In this document: positions 12,201 through 25,650 of the stretch, in pieces
Layout of the letters: the number at the start of each line of letters is the position of its first letter
How positions within the stretch are numbered: the first letter of the stretch is position 1
From: Climacteris rufus
Taxonomy: Eukaryota; Chordata; Aves; Passeriformes; Climacteridae
Assembly: GCA_013398175.1 (NCBI GenBank)
Contig: VZRZ01005377.1
Coordinates: 1,008,896 to 1,072,895, forward strand
Direction of reading: 5' to 3'
DNA length: 64,000 bases
Translations under genes and position numbers: made by a program
Notes under the pieces: generated by a model
What the model was told of the DNA's origin: nothing
The model's database searches: none
Seen by the model: only the letters and a program-made list of their open reading frames with translations

Positions 12201-14174
12201 TGAAACATAATTCATTTTTCCATAAGTAGCATTCTAGCTAAAAAGGTCCCCCTACACCCACGGAGAGGGTTTCATTGTTCTCTAATAATGAAATCCATGG
12301 ACAGATAGCAGTGAAAAATGTATAGTACAACAGTCTTTTTAAAGAGTGAGTTCTCCCAGTACAGCACCTTGGTATACAATAGAGAGAGATGACATGAAGA
12401 CAGACAGCAACAACTTCTGCAGCTAGGGGTGGAAGGAAGGAAGGAAAGTGTCTCCCATATGAACCTCAGAGGGGCACCTTGCTCCCAACAGGATAAATAT
12501 ACCACTCCTGAGAGCCCAGAGAGCAAAGCAGGAGAAGAACATGGATAATTGCATTTGAAAAGAGAATTACAAGCAACCTGGGTGCACCGTTCGGAGGTCT
12601 GGTTCCTCCATGGTCTCCCCAGGTACTTTGAGAGAGCACAAACAATTACAGCTATGGTGAGAGTAAGAGTGCAGGGAAGGGATAAGAGAGGGACTGCCAA
12701 AAATAACGCTCCGTAAGCTGCAGGAGCAGTGATTGAGAAAACAGAGTCAGGGCTCCAACATACAGCCATGTGTATGAATCCCAAACAGAGCAGTGAGTGT
12801 TGACTTCAAACTGCAGAGCTTCTCGTGGAGGGGGAGAAACCCCAGTAGCTCTTAGTTCTGGTGTAACTACACTTCCACTTGCCACATCTTATATCCTGCT
12901 GTAATTGCGTCCCAGTGAGCCATGCCCATGCTGCATATGTACTTCCCAGACTGCCCATATGCTTCTTAAGTGGTGAACTCATCTAAATCACCCCTCTCAT
13001 TTACCTCCTACAGAAACTATTCATGGCCAGTCTATTTCTATTCTGACCAGATCGCTGATGCTCCACAGGACTTTGTGGAGCCAACCCTACCGAGATAATT
13101 GTCAGATTTAGAACTGGTTACGAAAAGCTCTTCCCAAAAATATTTATTTGGTTAAAAGAATCCTTCAAATTCCTGTGAAGAGCAGGTGATTGTTTTTATC
13201 AACATATACCCTCAATTCTTATGACATCTCTTTATATAACTGTAGGCACCAGGCACATTAACGTCTCTGGGGCCATGCTTGTGTCATTCACATATCAGGC
13301 TGACAAAAGCTGACAAGCAGACCTGAAGGTGAACTCAAGATGTCTTAAAAGTCATGAACAAGTTCATTCATGTCCAGAGGTACAGCACACACAGTGGAGG
13401 AACAAAGTGTCAAAGCTGCCCTTGGCCAAATTTCCAAGAGCTCCTTTTCCACAGCAGAAGTCAGATTTTCTAAACATTTTCTAGATCTCTAAATAATGGG
13501 CTGTACTATTATGCAGCATCAATCCAAGTGGTTGAAGTCATTTGACAGCATGGCCACTCATTTAAATACCCAAAGAGGCACAAGGTCGTTCTGAAAAATC
13601 AGAGCTAAAATGTGGTGGTTCAGAACACTTGAGAATTGGGTATGAAAAGGTGAAAGAGGCTCAGCTCCTTCAAACACATGTTCAGAGGTGATTACCAACA
13701 TAATGCAAAGTCTCCCTGATTCAAAGCAGTATGTTTGTTTGTATTCAGGATTTTCCCGAAAGATCATTTTTGGTGGAGGACATCAGCATTTCACCTGGAT
13801 GTGTGTAAGGTGTAGGCAGAATTAATTGACATTTTCAAAATTTTAAAGGCACTATGAATTTTAATGAAGGAGGGTTAGAATAGAAAGTCTTGCTCATGTG
13901 TGGAGTTCTTGTCCTCATATAGCACCTCTCCTCATACAAGATGGAACAGAGCTCCAGCTTTCTGTTCCTTCTGTTCCTTTCCTTGCAGAGCAAAAGAAAA
14001 AAGAGACAATCAAATATGTCACTATACAGTGTTGTGGGTAGGGAAGACAGTAATAGATAGTATTTAATAGATTTTTTTTTTAATAGAGTGATAGATGGCT
14101 TTTGAAGGCTGTCTCTTCTAAAAGAGTGAAACACATTGTTCAGAGTGGCCCAATGAGACACAGCTATGAACTAG
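9250..14174. other. Non-coding DNA with chance ORFs on both strands
   Basis: This ~4.9 kb holds the largest apparently ordinary open frames: 11094-11543 plus, 11030-11497 minus (overlapping it almost completely) and 12272-12784 minus. None shows a recognisable domain. The overlap of two long frames on opposite strands points to locally low stop-codon density from higher GC rather than to a gene. No mobile element was recognised. A T-run lies at about 14070-14082. Confidence 0.5.
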
Positions 14175-14402
14175 GGAACAAAAGCACAGGAAGGAAAATT
14201 CAAGATAACTGTCAGGAAAAACTTCCTAATGGTGTGATACACAGCCTAATACTGTGGAATAATCTTCTAAGAGAAGAGGTGAAAGCCCAGCTGAATGAGT
14301 AATTTTAAAATTAGACTGTAGGAAACAATTCGGTGCTGGCAAGAGGAATGGACAAGATGACCTCATCAGCCTTTTCCATCTCAGATTTCTACGGTTCTGA
14401 GG
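14175..14402 (+). mobile_element. Old CR1 LINE, 3' end fragment
   Basis: On the plus strand the blocks CAGGAAAAACTTCCTAATGG, TGTGGAATAATCTTCTAAG and GAAGAGGTG correspond to the conserved end of CR1 ORF2. They are followed by GACAAGATGACCTCATCAG and a degraded CATCTCAGATTTCTACGG tail. The order and spacing fit a CR1 3' end, but the sequence is much more diverged than the copies at 7.9 and 43.5 kb, and the terminal octamer repeat is degraded. The left limit is uncertain and could lie nearer 14105. It is 5' truncated and non-coding. Confidence 0.75.
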
Positions 14403-17400
14403 ACAGAGAACAATAAAAAGCCACTGCACAGATTTAGTCCCAGAGAGAGTTGCAACGGGATAAGTGATATTGGCTATTAAAAGATGTAGATTTCAAAAGA
14501 GATTGTAAATGAGGAAAAGTGGATGTGAGGAGAGATGAAGTCATCAGTGTGTTTATAATGTAGACTTGGAGGCAATGATTGGCAAAGTCCTGGGCAAGGC
14601 ACAAAAAATTGGAAAAAACCAAAGAGATAAAAGGCAGCAGAGCATGGGGTAGGGAGTCTAGACAATTCTACATGAAATGAATTTGCACTTAGCAGGTGCC
14701 AGCTGTGCATAACTCTCACTCATTAAGAGCCATCAAGTGTCAGGGCAAAGCCGTTTTTAATACTAAAAGATTGTGTGGGAATTTAAGGATGATGCCTGGG
14801 TAATTGGAAAGAGAGCAATACGGATGTTGTGCTTTTGCTTCCCAGCCCTGCACATCTGCTGGGCTCACCAGCATCTGCAACAACAAAGGAAGTCCCCACT
14901 CATTTGGCTGGAGGGCTCAGGGTGTGTGGATTTGTCTTCTGAGCCAATGTCATCACGGGCTATTTTCTCAGCTAGTACTGACAATTAAGGACACGTGGAT
15001 TTCCTTTTGCTCATGCCAGGCACAAATCTGGTTCTTTAGTACTTATTAGAGCACAAAGCACTGCAAGAAAGACTAACATTCAGAATTCACCTTAATGCAG
15101 CACAGGTAACTAACTCCACAATTATTTTCTGTTGGGAAGATGAAAACAGACATCAGCATAACAACCACTATGAATGTTCAAATTGTCTCTGTGAAACTGA
15201 AAACACAGTGTATTTTGGCCATTTTGGGAAGGGTTGAGAGTATCTGTTCCTGGTTTTTTGCAAGTGGATTTACGGTTTATAAGTATTCAAACCTGTTTTC
15301 AGGCAGCTCCCAAACCGTATTTGTGATATGTGCTGGATCACGTCCTGACATATTATTTCTTCTTGTTGACTGGATGACTTTTTAAGCTGTGGTATAACAA
15401 ATGGCATGACATGGACTACATTGTTCAAAGTTCATGAAAATTCCAAAGTGCTCCAAAATTCCAAATACATTATTTCATTAAGACATAGTGAGCTCTGGAG
15501 TATTTGCAGAAAACAAATATTGTGGGCCTCCCCATCACTAACAGGCAGAAAGAAGCTAATCAAACATGAATAATTTATGCATCAACCAACTTCTTCAACC
15601 AGTTTCAAGATACAAAAAACACAAGTGTATAATGGCCTAAAAATATTATGAAATCCAGTTAAGAACTTAGAAGTGCATTGGAAAATGATGGATTTCTATA
15701 GTAGTAATAGTGATGCCATCACGGTTGCTAAAGTACCTGTTTAAACTGTAAGACATAAAAGTCACTGTACGCCATGCAGGGGAGTCCTATATTATTTTAA
15801 GCAACATGCTAATCGTACGTGGGAAATTTCATGTTATCCAAAATAAGAAATAGGAAGTAAATTCTCAGGAAAAAATATGGAAAGAAACTTAATTCAGGGA
15901 GAAGTGCATTTACTGTATTTATTCTGTGTTCCTTTTTAGAAGTACCATGGTATTAGTAACGGTTGCAGATATTCTTTTCCAAAGGAAAACAATCTTATTT
16001 AAAGCATACATTATTAAATGTTGTCATACATATAAAATATAATTAATTCTGTATTATGTCACAGAATATATATTTTTGGCAATATATTTTTTCTGTCATA
16101 GACTCCGATATAATACCTTAGACAGAAACTAGCAAATTCACCTACTATTAAATAGCTGTTAGGATGTGATTTATTCTTCCCTAAACTCTTGATCCTCATA
16201 TATTGTCAGGTTGCTATTTATTATTGTTAGTTTTGCTCACTGTCATCATGAACATACCTTATTTGATACCATAAATGCAGATGAAAGTTGCACAGCATTT
16301 TACAAGTGAGATAAAGTCTTTTCAGGCACTTTCTAATGTAAGCAATGGACATTATTTTAGAATACTTCCCTCAAATAAGTAAAGTAATTTTGAGGGCACC
16401 TGGATGAGGGAAGGATGCTGCCATTAGCAGAATTTAGAATATCTTCTTTAAAATGCATTCTAAATGAGTATGCAATAAAGCTGGGTATCAGCAGATAGAA
16501 ATTTGAAAAGGGGAGATATAGGGGGACCTGAAAAATATGTTATTATAAAACATTGAATGACTGAGGAAAAAAGAGAAAGGCACAGTACAGAAAAGCAAAA
16601 CCAAGAGTATTATGTGCAAGAAACAAACACATATTACATCAAGACTGGAGTTCAAAGAGGTTTTGCTTGGTTTTATATATAATTTCATAAAACTTGTAAG
16701 TTTGTCTTATATAGTATTTCTAAAAAAAAAAATCAATATTATAATGGGGGCCACCTTGAAATACTTATTGGGTGAATATAGGAATGCATTAATTTCACTG
16801 TAGGGATATGCTTGCAAAATGAAGCTTAATTAATTCGCAAAATTTCTTTGAGCTCTGATTTTCTAGAGTGTTGTCTCTCCCTTATACCTGTAGTATGATG
16901 AGCCACTGGAATAAAAATGCTTGCTGCAATAAATAAGTTTTACTTGAACTGAGATTTTTCTGAGATGACACAAGGTAAGGTCATGATGTCAGAGTTTTAT
17001 TCAGCCCTTGAGCTGCCTGTTACAGCTCAGCATAACTGTTGCCAGAGAGAATAGCTTTAGTGGTCTAAACCTGATGTCTGAACAGACATCCTGGAACCAT
17101 AAGGTTTGAATATTGGCAGAGCAGAGCAAGTTCTTCATCCTTCTGTGGTAGCTCTGTTTTATTAGTAGGCAGTTCATTGAACAGGGGATTTAAACCATGC
17201 CCTTGGAACCCAGAACTCATGTGAAAATTAAAACTTCCTTGTTTTCCATGAGCCCATGTGGTCACAGGTCAAAGTTTCCCATTCTTCCACTTCTGGGTTT
17301 TAAAGTGTTCATTTTCTGTCATCTACTGCAGGGATGGATGTGTGGCAGCAATGCTGTGCTGTGAAAAGTAAAGCACTGTGGGAGCCTTTGCAATGAAAAC

Positions 17401-20400
17401 TGCTACACTGAAGTTAATCATAATTATCATTAACACATATGTGAGCCACTTTCAATGTGTTCTGTCCAGACCACAGTTAGAGCTGCTAGAGACTAACCAA
17501 TTGACTTACAATTTATAATCCTGTTCTCAGCATACTCTGCAGTGCTTGGGGACTGTTTAGTACCTCATGCATTTAAAGCTCAGGACCTGTGGTGATATTG
17601 CCTATTATCATGATTTAACACTGACTAATACCCTGCTACTCCTGGCAATACCAGCTATTTGTTGAAAGAGAGAAAGGATTAAAAACATAGCTGGGGCATT
17701 CACTGCTAGTTTTTGTGTTACTGTGCAATGAATTTTGATGGTAAATATTCCTACGGAATTTATATACTTAAATAAACCCTTTTCTGACTAAATTTGGCCC
17801 AGTGAGGATATCTTCCATATATGGGACAGTATGTATAGATGAGCCAACAGAAATACATGTATAGGGATATATCTGTGCACATAACTGTGGGCAAACACAA
17901 TGTCCATAATGCATTTATAGCAAGTGTCATCATGAGTACACCCCAAGTGCTTCACTGGCTGTATGTTCATGGGTCAGTACAAGCAGTGCTGAACACCCCC
18001 CAGGTGGAAAGCAGCAGACGTTCTGCACCAGCAGCTCTACACAGCTGTATTTGCGGAAGGGGAAGCAAAGGCTTCCAAATCAAATTGTTGTAAAATTTAG
18101 ATAGGCAAAATTCAGCTACCAGAGTTGGACTTGGCTGACGTTCTGAGCCTTTACTTGCAAAAGGTCCCAGGTGACCTCTACAACCACAAATGGTGTGTAT
18201 CTGGTTTTGCATATCATTCAGGAGATGGTAACATCTTCATCACCTTGCACAGCACTGCTTTGCCACAAGAACTTTAGCAATACACTATTCTGTTCTGATT
18301 GTTTCTTCTAACCCCAAGGCTGTGGTTTAGCCCTGCTTATCTCCGGTCTACCCACCTCACTTGTCACCTCTGATGTCTTCAGGAAGTCCAAACAGGCACA
18401 AGGTTACAAGTGGGCTGTTATAGGAGGATTTTATAGGGAATGGAAATGAAAACTGATACATGCAAGCTATATTGTTTCCAAGTTAGAAGAAAAGAAAAGT
18501 ATGGAAGACTTTGCAGACGACACAAAGCAATTTGGGAATGCTGGGAACTGCTGAGGCAGTTCAGAAGAGGTAAACCTGCAGCCTGGAGAAAAGCATTCAT
18601 TAGGACACCCACCCAAAAAAATAAAATAAAATGCAATATCTGAGTTCAGTATACCTTTATTGTATTCCTGGAAAGTTCTTGGCCCATTTCAGTTTCCACT
18701 ACCTAAGAAAAAGCCCACAACAATGAAACTTTTTGGTTAATAGAACAAACTTGGCTCCTGATGTTGGAGACCTGCATTTATTTCTCAACTCTGCCACTAA
18801 TATTCAGAGTGTTTGGGCAAACCAATACCACATACACTCTGAAGTCAAGGAATAAAATTCAGTCTTTAGCCCATAGTATTTTCCCCGCTTTTTACACATC
18901 AGTCCACCAGCTGGGCTGTGATGTCCAGGGACACAACAAGCATTTTCTGGGCTTGTGTAGTGCAAGACACAATGGAGCCTGTTTCACACTACTGTGGCAG
19001 AAACAATAACATAACTGAAATTATTAAGATGGTGCACTTTCAACTCAAACTAATATCTTCACTAACAATGTCTCCAGGAACATTTATCCCCTGCCAGTAA
19101 TTCCTCTTACCTGCCAGAATCTGTTCCACTGAATTTGGAAAGGGTTTCTTTAGAACTGAATTGACTGTGGAACTGTCTTTTTATTATTCACCTATTTGCT
19201 TCATCAAAACTCCTGCTCCTCTGAACTTTATGTGTGAGAACAAACAAAAAGAACAAAAAAAAATCCCAAAATTCTAAATGTTGCAGGTGAACAAAAATGC
19301 TTTCCTTGCTTTTTTTTGCCATCATACCATCAGAAAGACTATCAGGACACATTTCTCACTGTGTGATTACAAGGCATCATGTTCCAACTGACTTTGTTCA
19401 GGAAGATTGTCTTAGGTACGCAAAGTGACTACCCAAGAACAGGACACACAACACCACATTCACAAGCCAAGACAACCACAGCACTCTGTTACAACTATTT
19501 TTAATTGCCCCTTGCTTAAGAAGAGAAAAATATTTATGTATTGAATGGCAAAATCCCTCTAGTTTTTTAGAAGTGTCTTAATTCTTGGTTTATTGTATTA
19601 ACTGTTTTCCTAAATTCACTCAGCATTCTGTCCATTGTATCACACTCAGCCTGTGCAAAGCTGAGCTGATAGTTTTTTGAAGCTGCCATTCTCCACAATG
19701 GTTAGGAAGAGGGAGGAGTAAAGGATGGAGAGCCAAGAGCCAAGGAGAAGGATGTAGTGGAATGAAAGATGATCAGGGAAGGGAAAGGGAGAGTCTGTTT
19801 TGTTAATGCTGCTCTGGCCACCTCTCATGTCTTCCTCTGAATTTTTTAAGTTCTTCAGCTGCATGTATTTAGCTTTCTGGCTGCTTTTGTTTTTTGGCTA
19901 CCCAGCCTCTCTCTTTGCATCTACTCATTTTCTTTTTTTTTCAAGAAACTTGCTTAAGCTTTTCCGGCCACGTCTCTCTCACATTGTGTGGCCGCTTGTC
20001 TCAGCTTCCTTGCCAGACTCCCAGCCAGGGCTTCTTGGCTTAGACCTCCCCCTACTGCTAGATGCTGTTAGGGAGATGCAGAAATCTGCAGTATTGTGTG
20101 GGCACAGAGCATCAGACACCTTCTTACAGGCCATGGGGTGCTTCATCTCTGCTAACAAGGCAAGGTGATGAGGACTAATCTGCCTGGCTCCCTTCTCACC
20201 TCACAGATCACACAGCAAAAATGTGCCTGGAGAAAATTATTCCTTCCTAGCTTTGCCTCTCCTGGGGTATTAATATGCAGTAATGGATAAAGCAGTCAAG
20301 GGCAGCCAAGACAGCTCCTAAAACACCCTTTGTGCCAGGACAGAGGTCTCCAACAGGCAAAACAAAGTTTAAGGTAGCAATTTCCAGATGCTCTGCTATT

Positions 20401-22214
20401 GAATTCTTGGAATTTAAGACACTTCATGTACACTCATATGCATTTGTCTATCTACTAGCCAGGCTATTTATAATGTTTTGTTGCACTAGATAGTAAACTG
20501 TATTCTTGTGATAAAAAACATCTATATGAAGCTTCTGTGGATATTTTGTACACTCCTCTGTTTATATAGTCTTTAAGTAGGAAAACATGAGAATTACAAA
20601 ATGAGGTTTATAAAACTGCTTCCTGTAGCACTACCTGATAAATCAAAAGCAATTCACAAATGTAATTACAAAGAAGCTTAGTCTTAAACATACACTTTGG
20701 CAAGAGAATGGCACTGTTTACACCACATGTAAGATTTGTTCTTAGGTATAAACTCTGTTCCCACTCTAATGAGAGCAGCACCAAAATAATTTACCCATTA
20801 GTGAAGGGGAACAAGAGAACAGTGGTGTCAATGCTGCAAAGTTACATACACCCTTTCAAGCATATAATGGCAAATCTATCCCAGGAGCCAGGAAAGGGAC
20901 AAACTCCCCACTCCAGCATGTAAAAAGCTGAGAAATGGGTCAGGTCATTGAATTTCTGATTCATCAGTATATGTTCACAGAAGCAGTAGTTGCGTATGCG
21001 GTTTATGAACTGCACTGAGGAACAAAAGTATTGAAGGGTTGGATTGTCCTCTTTACTCTCACTACATTGTCCAGTTCATTTAGCCACAGGCTGCTCCCAG
21101 ACCCTTAGCAGCCCTTACAGCAGAGTGTGGTCTACAGAAGTCTTCTTCACTCATTTAAGCAAAGTCCTGGTGACTAGGGAAAGCAGGGAGCTCATGAAAA
21201 ACTTCAAATATGAAATAGCAAGCAAAAATCAATCTGTTCCCTTCTCTGGCAAGTTCTCAGCTCCTATAGTCTTCTGGCATCTCCATTGCTTTTGTACATA
21301 CTCCCAAGTGTTGTCTGGCATTTGATCTCTTGACATGGACAAAGGGAGGCCATACTTGGCTATCAGCATCTCCAAGTGTTCTAACATACTCATGCTGCTT
21401 TAAAGCTAAGTGGTACCAACCAAAAGTGTGGGGAAAAAATAGCCAACAAAAATACCAGACAACTGTAAATGTAAAGTTTTACATTAACAAGTAAAATTCA
21501 ATTTTCTGTCTCATTTTTGTGAGTGTCATTAGATTAAAAAGGGCTTATTAAGGAGATATTTTAGCTATTTCAAATAATTTCAGCTGTCAGAGATTGCCCA
21601 GTCACCCTGGTATGTGGAGCAACTCTATGGCAATGAGTTAGTGGTGGTGATATAAAGAACTGAACTTGGTAAAAGAGAGGATTGTGGTCCTTCACAGAGG
21701 ACAGACCATGTGCCCTGGTTGGGGTAGAGAATGATTCAGAAATGTTGAAAAATATAAATGTTTTTTATCAACATAAAAGAATTCAGTAAAGAAAAAAGCA
21801 TGTTGAAATTTTCTAGATCTGACAGTGGCCCAAGTTTTGGGAAGAAAATTTTGGAAGTGGAAAAAAAAGAGAAGTCACAAACCCAATCAGCAGTTCATTG
21901 GTACAGACATGCACCATCATTTCCCATTCCTGTGTACATGTGGAGCAGGAACAGACTCTGCTACTAAGCTTAATTCCATTGGATGTTTTTAAACTACCTT
22001 AAGAAAAATAAATTTCTAATGCACGTATGTACCAAATCAAACAAGTCCATAGAATTCTTACTAAAATATATGGATTTTAGCATTATAAGCATTATTTATC
22101 TTTATTGAGTTTAAAGAGTCATCCAAGTGGCTTTGTACAATAAAAGCCAACAAATATCTAAGTTTCTACCCTTTTTTCATTAGAAGTCTCCCACTGAATA
22201 CATGTCTTTAATGA
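14403..22214. other. Unique non-coding DNA, one notable palindrome
   Basis: Nearly 8 kb without a recognisable gene, RNA or transposon. Open frames are short; the longest is 122 codons at 19800-20168 plus, without recognisable similarity. AT-rich patches occur at roughly 15950-16100 and 16660-16745. A 22-base near-palindrome lies at 17413-17434. A FADDTK-like reading at about 18503-18520 is too isolated to call a CR1 fragment. Confidence 0.45.
17413..17434. promoter_or_regulatory. 22-bp near-perfect palindrome, HNF1/homeodomain-like
   Basis: The two 11-base arms are reverse complements except for one base pair. The outer ends are GTTAAT and ATTAAC, the half sites of the HNF1 family (consensus GTTAATNATTAAC), but here they are separated by a longer ATAATTAT-type centre. 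The centre itself contains TAATTA, a homeodomain core. The symmetry is clear from sequence; any binding or enhancer role is inference. Confidence 0.3.
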
Positions 22215-22282
22215 AGCTGATCCAATGCTATGACTTTTAAAGGTCCCTCCCAACCCAAACTGTGCTATGACCCTACGATTAT
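22215..22282 (+). mobile_element. CR1 LINE 3'-tail remnant
   Basis: The words AGGTCCCTCCCAACCCAAAC and TGTGCTATGACCCTACGATT match the CR1 3' UTR and its ATTCTATGATT-like terminal repeat on the plus strand, with substitutions. Only the final ~70 bases are recognisable, and the left boundary is uncertain. It is non-coding. Confidence 0.75.
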
Positions 22283-24897
22283 TCTGCCAGCAAAATGTCA
22301 TTCAGGGATCTTTTTAAAACAGAGAAATGCATCTATTCCCTTATTATTGCAAGAGCATTCCAGTTTCCATTGAAGTCCATGGGAAGATTCCCTTTGATTT
22401 CCATGGAGATTGGCTTGTTTCATGGTAGTTTTACATTTCTCTGACAGTGATACAAATCAGGGAAAAAGAACTATTTATAATGGTACAAATAAGAAGAGAG
22501 GAAGGTCCACAGATTTTAATAATCACATTACAAGGACATTCTCCACAAATTGCTGTTATGTATAGCTAATGGTCAAATATTAATAAAATATTAATTTGTA
22601 TCTCAACACCTTTTTCTTAAATTGTAGACAGTTAAATATGTAATTTATTTTGTGTCATAATAGTGTCATAGAAAAACTGTTTACCTGGGATTCTTAATGA
22701 GAGAATTTTATATGAAATAAACTTTGCCAAGTGAATGCTAAATTCCACCAGTTTTTCAGATGTTCCTCACTGCTTTTCTTACAGGATTTTCTAATTATCC
22801 TATTAGCATGTATTACTTATTTCTTTGTGTTTTGCAGCTTGTATTTCCTTTAAAATTAAGACAACATGTTAAATTCAAGCCATTCTTTTACTTTCCACAT
22901 CAACAAGTTACTGTCATTATGACTGAAGTGTTGTGATTCACCATCATGAGAAAATGTAAGATGCAGAATAGAATAGGAAGAGGAATAGTAGTGCTTTGCA
23001 GCTGTACACTCTCTTTCCTTCAGCAGAAGCAGTCTGTTGTCACAGTAGTTCTCTGTAGGTACAGACACAGAGCAGCAAAAGCTGAACAGAAAATGTGGGA
23101 GTGAGTTTGAGACTGATTTTCACAGTGCAAAGTCAGACCAATGTGTCCTTGACTTCTTCCTCTAAATAATGCCTTAAAAATCAAAACCATTTAAAGTTTA
23201 TTGTGGAATCCAAGTCAGTGCTACCTTCCATAACTGTTTCTTGTCATATTGCAAGATTAGCTTTGAAAGATGTTTAAATGACCCTCATATGGCCATCACT
23301 GAATGCTCTTTGATGACTGAATCATAAGTTTAGTGTTCTCATTTCCTGTGCAGTGAATAACAACATAAATTAAATAAGCAATATACCAGCAGTGGTATTA
23401 ATGTGCTGCTTTGCTGACAATCTCACAAGGGATGCAAATGATGATTACACAGACATACACATTGCACCCTTCAACTCCTCCAGTGTTTTTCCTTTCAGGT
23501 TTGGACTAGCACACCTCTGTAGGGCAGCATGTGAAAACTGGAGCAGTTCTGTGGTAAGGCAGAGAATTTTAATCTCCAGGACTGTGATTCAGACACATTT
23601 TACAGCCCCTGAATTCAACATGCATATTTAATTTAATTTTTTTTCTTAAAAAAATCTGAATAGGCCCTTTCTAGAAGAGCCACAGTCAGAATGAGGCAAC
23701 TGCAGAGTCTGTGCAGCTGACATGGCCAAGGATCTCAGTGCACAATAAATTGTGACTGAAGAAGCCTCAGAGAGGGACTTTGGACACGTCTGAGCTTAGG
23801 CCATTTGACTGCACAATTCGTCTTGTAGCTGAATCTCTCTCACCACGTCTCTACTGATTGTGGGTTCATTTGTCTGAGGAAACTCACATCACAGTAACTA
23901 TTTCCACAATGGAGCTGCAGAAGGAGTTATGTCTGTTTAGAGATTTAAATATATCTGTGGATCTGGACCTAAATTCCAAGAGATATTACAATTTGGCAAG
24001 TACTTCTAGTCATTCAGGTACAGAAACCTTCATATTTTAAACCTGCCAATATTAGCAAGTTTAGAACCTTTCCAGAGGCAAATGATTCCAGGAATAAGGA
24101 GAAGGACAGCATTCTTTTGAGCAACAAGAAACTGAAATCTTAGGAGCCTCTGAGTCTGTTTATGTGTGTGACATTGTGGAACATGCTGTGAATTATAATT
24201 GACAGCACAGACTGTAAAATTATGGTCCCTTTCTAACTGCTGTCTCTGCACTTGAGCCCTGTGGTATCATTTCCCAGGGACATGCATTTCTCATCCTTTA
24301 ATCTGGAACCACTTTCATGCCCTATACAGACTCCATTACACACCCATAGAGACTATCTCTTCCATGAGGATGCTGTCCAGATGTCTGGGACTTACTGTCT
24401 GGGGACCTCATGGGACAGAAGACATCTGACACTTGAGCCCAGAAATTTATTGTCGATGCAGAAGTACAACACCAATAAAAGTGACTTCAACTTATGTGAG
24501 TATTTCTGAAATGCTGTTAATAATATAATGTGGTGATAACCAACCTCATAATCTGCTTGCAAAACTACACGTTACTAACTGACCATGAAACAGTTTTTCC
24601 CATTGTACTATTGTGGAAACTTCATGCCTGCAGGCAAATAACTTTGGTTAAGGGGGGGAAGGTCTTGAGAACTTTCATGGGCTTGTGACAAGAACAGCTT
24701 GTCTGAGTCTAATTTTACCCAATAGTTGCATAAATGAATTTTTAAAACATGATACATATTCTTAATGTCTAATCCAGGACTATGCGGTTTCATGCAGGGC
24801 TAATCCCATGGAGTAATATATGACTTAAAGCCTTGGATCAGAAAACTACTGAATATCAGTTATAACAAAATTGTGGTGCCTGATGATAGCTAAAATA
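22283..24897. other. Non-coding DNA, nothing recognised
   Basis: AT-rich unique sequence with frames up to 85 codons on both strands and no recognisable product. No further repeat family was seen. Confidence 0.5.
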
Positions 24898-24990
24898 AAT
24901 AGAAAAGAGTGGCACACAAGCAAAAAAATAGAAAAGACAGATAAACAGACAGAAAAAAATGTAGAAAAGACAGAAAAGACAGTATGAAAA
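24898..24990. repeat. Degenerate purine-rich AGAAAAGACAG repeat
   Basis: Multiple imperfect copies of an AGAAAAGACAG-like unit, with variants such as ATAAACAGACAG, make an almost pure purine strand of about 90 bases. The spacing between units is irregular, suggesting an old, decayed minisatellite. Confidence 0.65.
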
Positions 24991-25088
24991 AGTTTTTGTC
25001 TGCAACACTGAAATTCCCTAAGATACAACTTAAATACTTGGAATAAGGACTACATTAGTCAAAAAAACAGATGTCAATTAAAAATTTT

Positions 25089-25650
25089 GTGTTGGGCAAG
25101 CCCATAAGAAAGAGAAGCTACGCTTGAATGTTTAAGTCAGAGGATTAAGGGAATCATAGCAGAGACAGAAAAATGCTGGGGGACATGAAAATGTGCTTCC
25201 TCAGGCAGCTGCCTCTCAGAAACATAGCCCTGCACTTCATTAAATTGGTGAAAATTTCAAGAAAAAGGGCTCCCCAGGGCAGGAGATCCTGTACACACAT
25301 GTGCTCCCGAGAGGTATAAGGCTATGCCTCTTCGGATTTTCCCACCTCTCTTTGCCTTGCCCGACTCGAGGACTTGACAGCCTGGTGCTGTCCTTCACTA
25401 CGACTTTGTTCATGTGGGCAAGAGCAAGAACTGCAGTGACTGAGATAGCAGATGTTCTCTTTCTGGGTTACTTTTGGGACTTGTCTCTGCTCCTTCTCCA
25501 GCTAGCAGTGGGACACCTTTGCCCATCATCCCTGGGGGATCCTTCCCATCTCAGCCTTTCCAGGCCTGTAGGTCCTTGCCTTGTTTCTCTAGATCACACA
25601 AACGTTTTATTGGTGACTCCTGTAATGGATTAAGAGGAGAGTTTCTTACA
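25089..25650 (+). mobile_element. Possible solo LTR of an endogenous retrovirus
   Basis: The segment starts TGTTGGG and ends CTTACA, giving TG...CA termini. It contains GAGAGGTATAAGGC, a TATA-like box at ~25311-25319. The ~80 bases downstream are richer in CpG than their surroundings (CCCGAG, TTCGG, CCCGACTCGAGG). A U3-R-U5 layout of ~560 bases would fit a retroviral LTR. Against it, I see no matching target-site duplication next to the chosen ends, no clear AATAAA, and I do not recognise the family. It could instead be an ordinary promoter-like or GC-richer unique sequence. No viral coding sequence is seen nearby. Confidence 0.25.

Noticed and set aside
12272..12784. 170-codon minus frame with hydrophobic N-terminal half
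   Set aside because: It could look like a membrane protein, but there is no family motif, the cysteine/serine-rich remainder is not protein-like, and no supporting exon structure was seen.
18500..18560. FADDTK-like reading resembling the CR1 active site on the plus strand
   Set aside because: Neither flank aligns to CR1 by eye, so six residues alone are not enough. Repeat masking would decide.
19800..20168. 122-codon plus frame
   Set aside because: No recognisable domain; the hydrophobic start reflects T-rich sequence.
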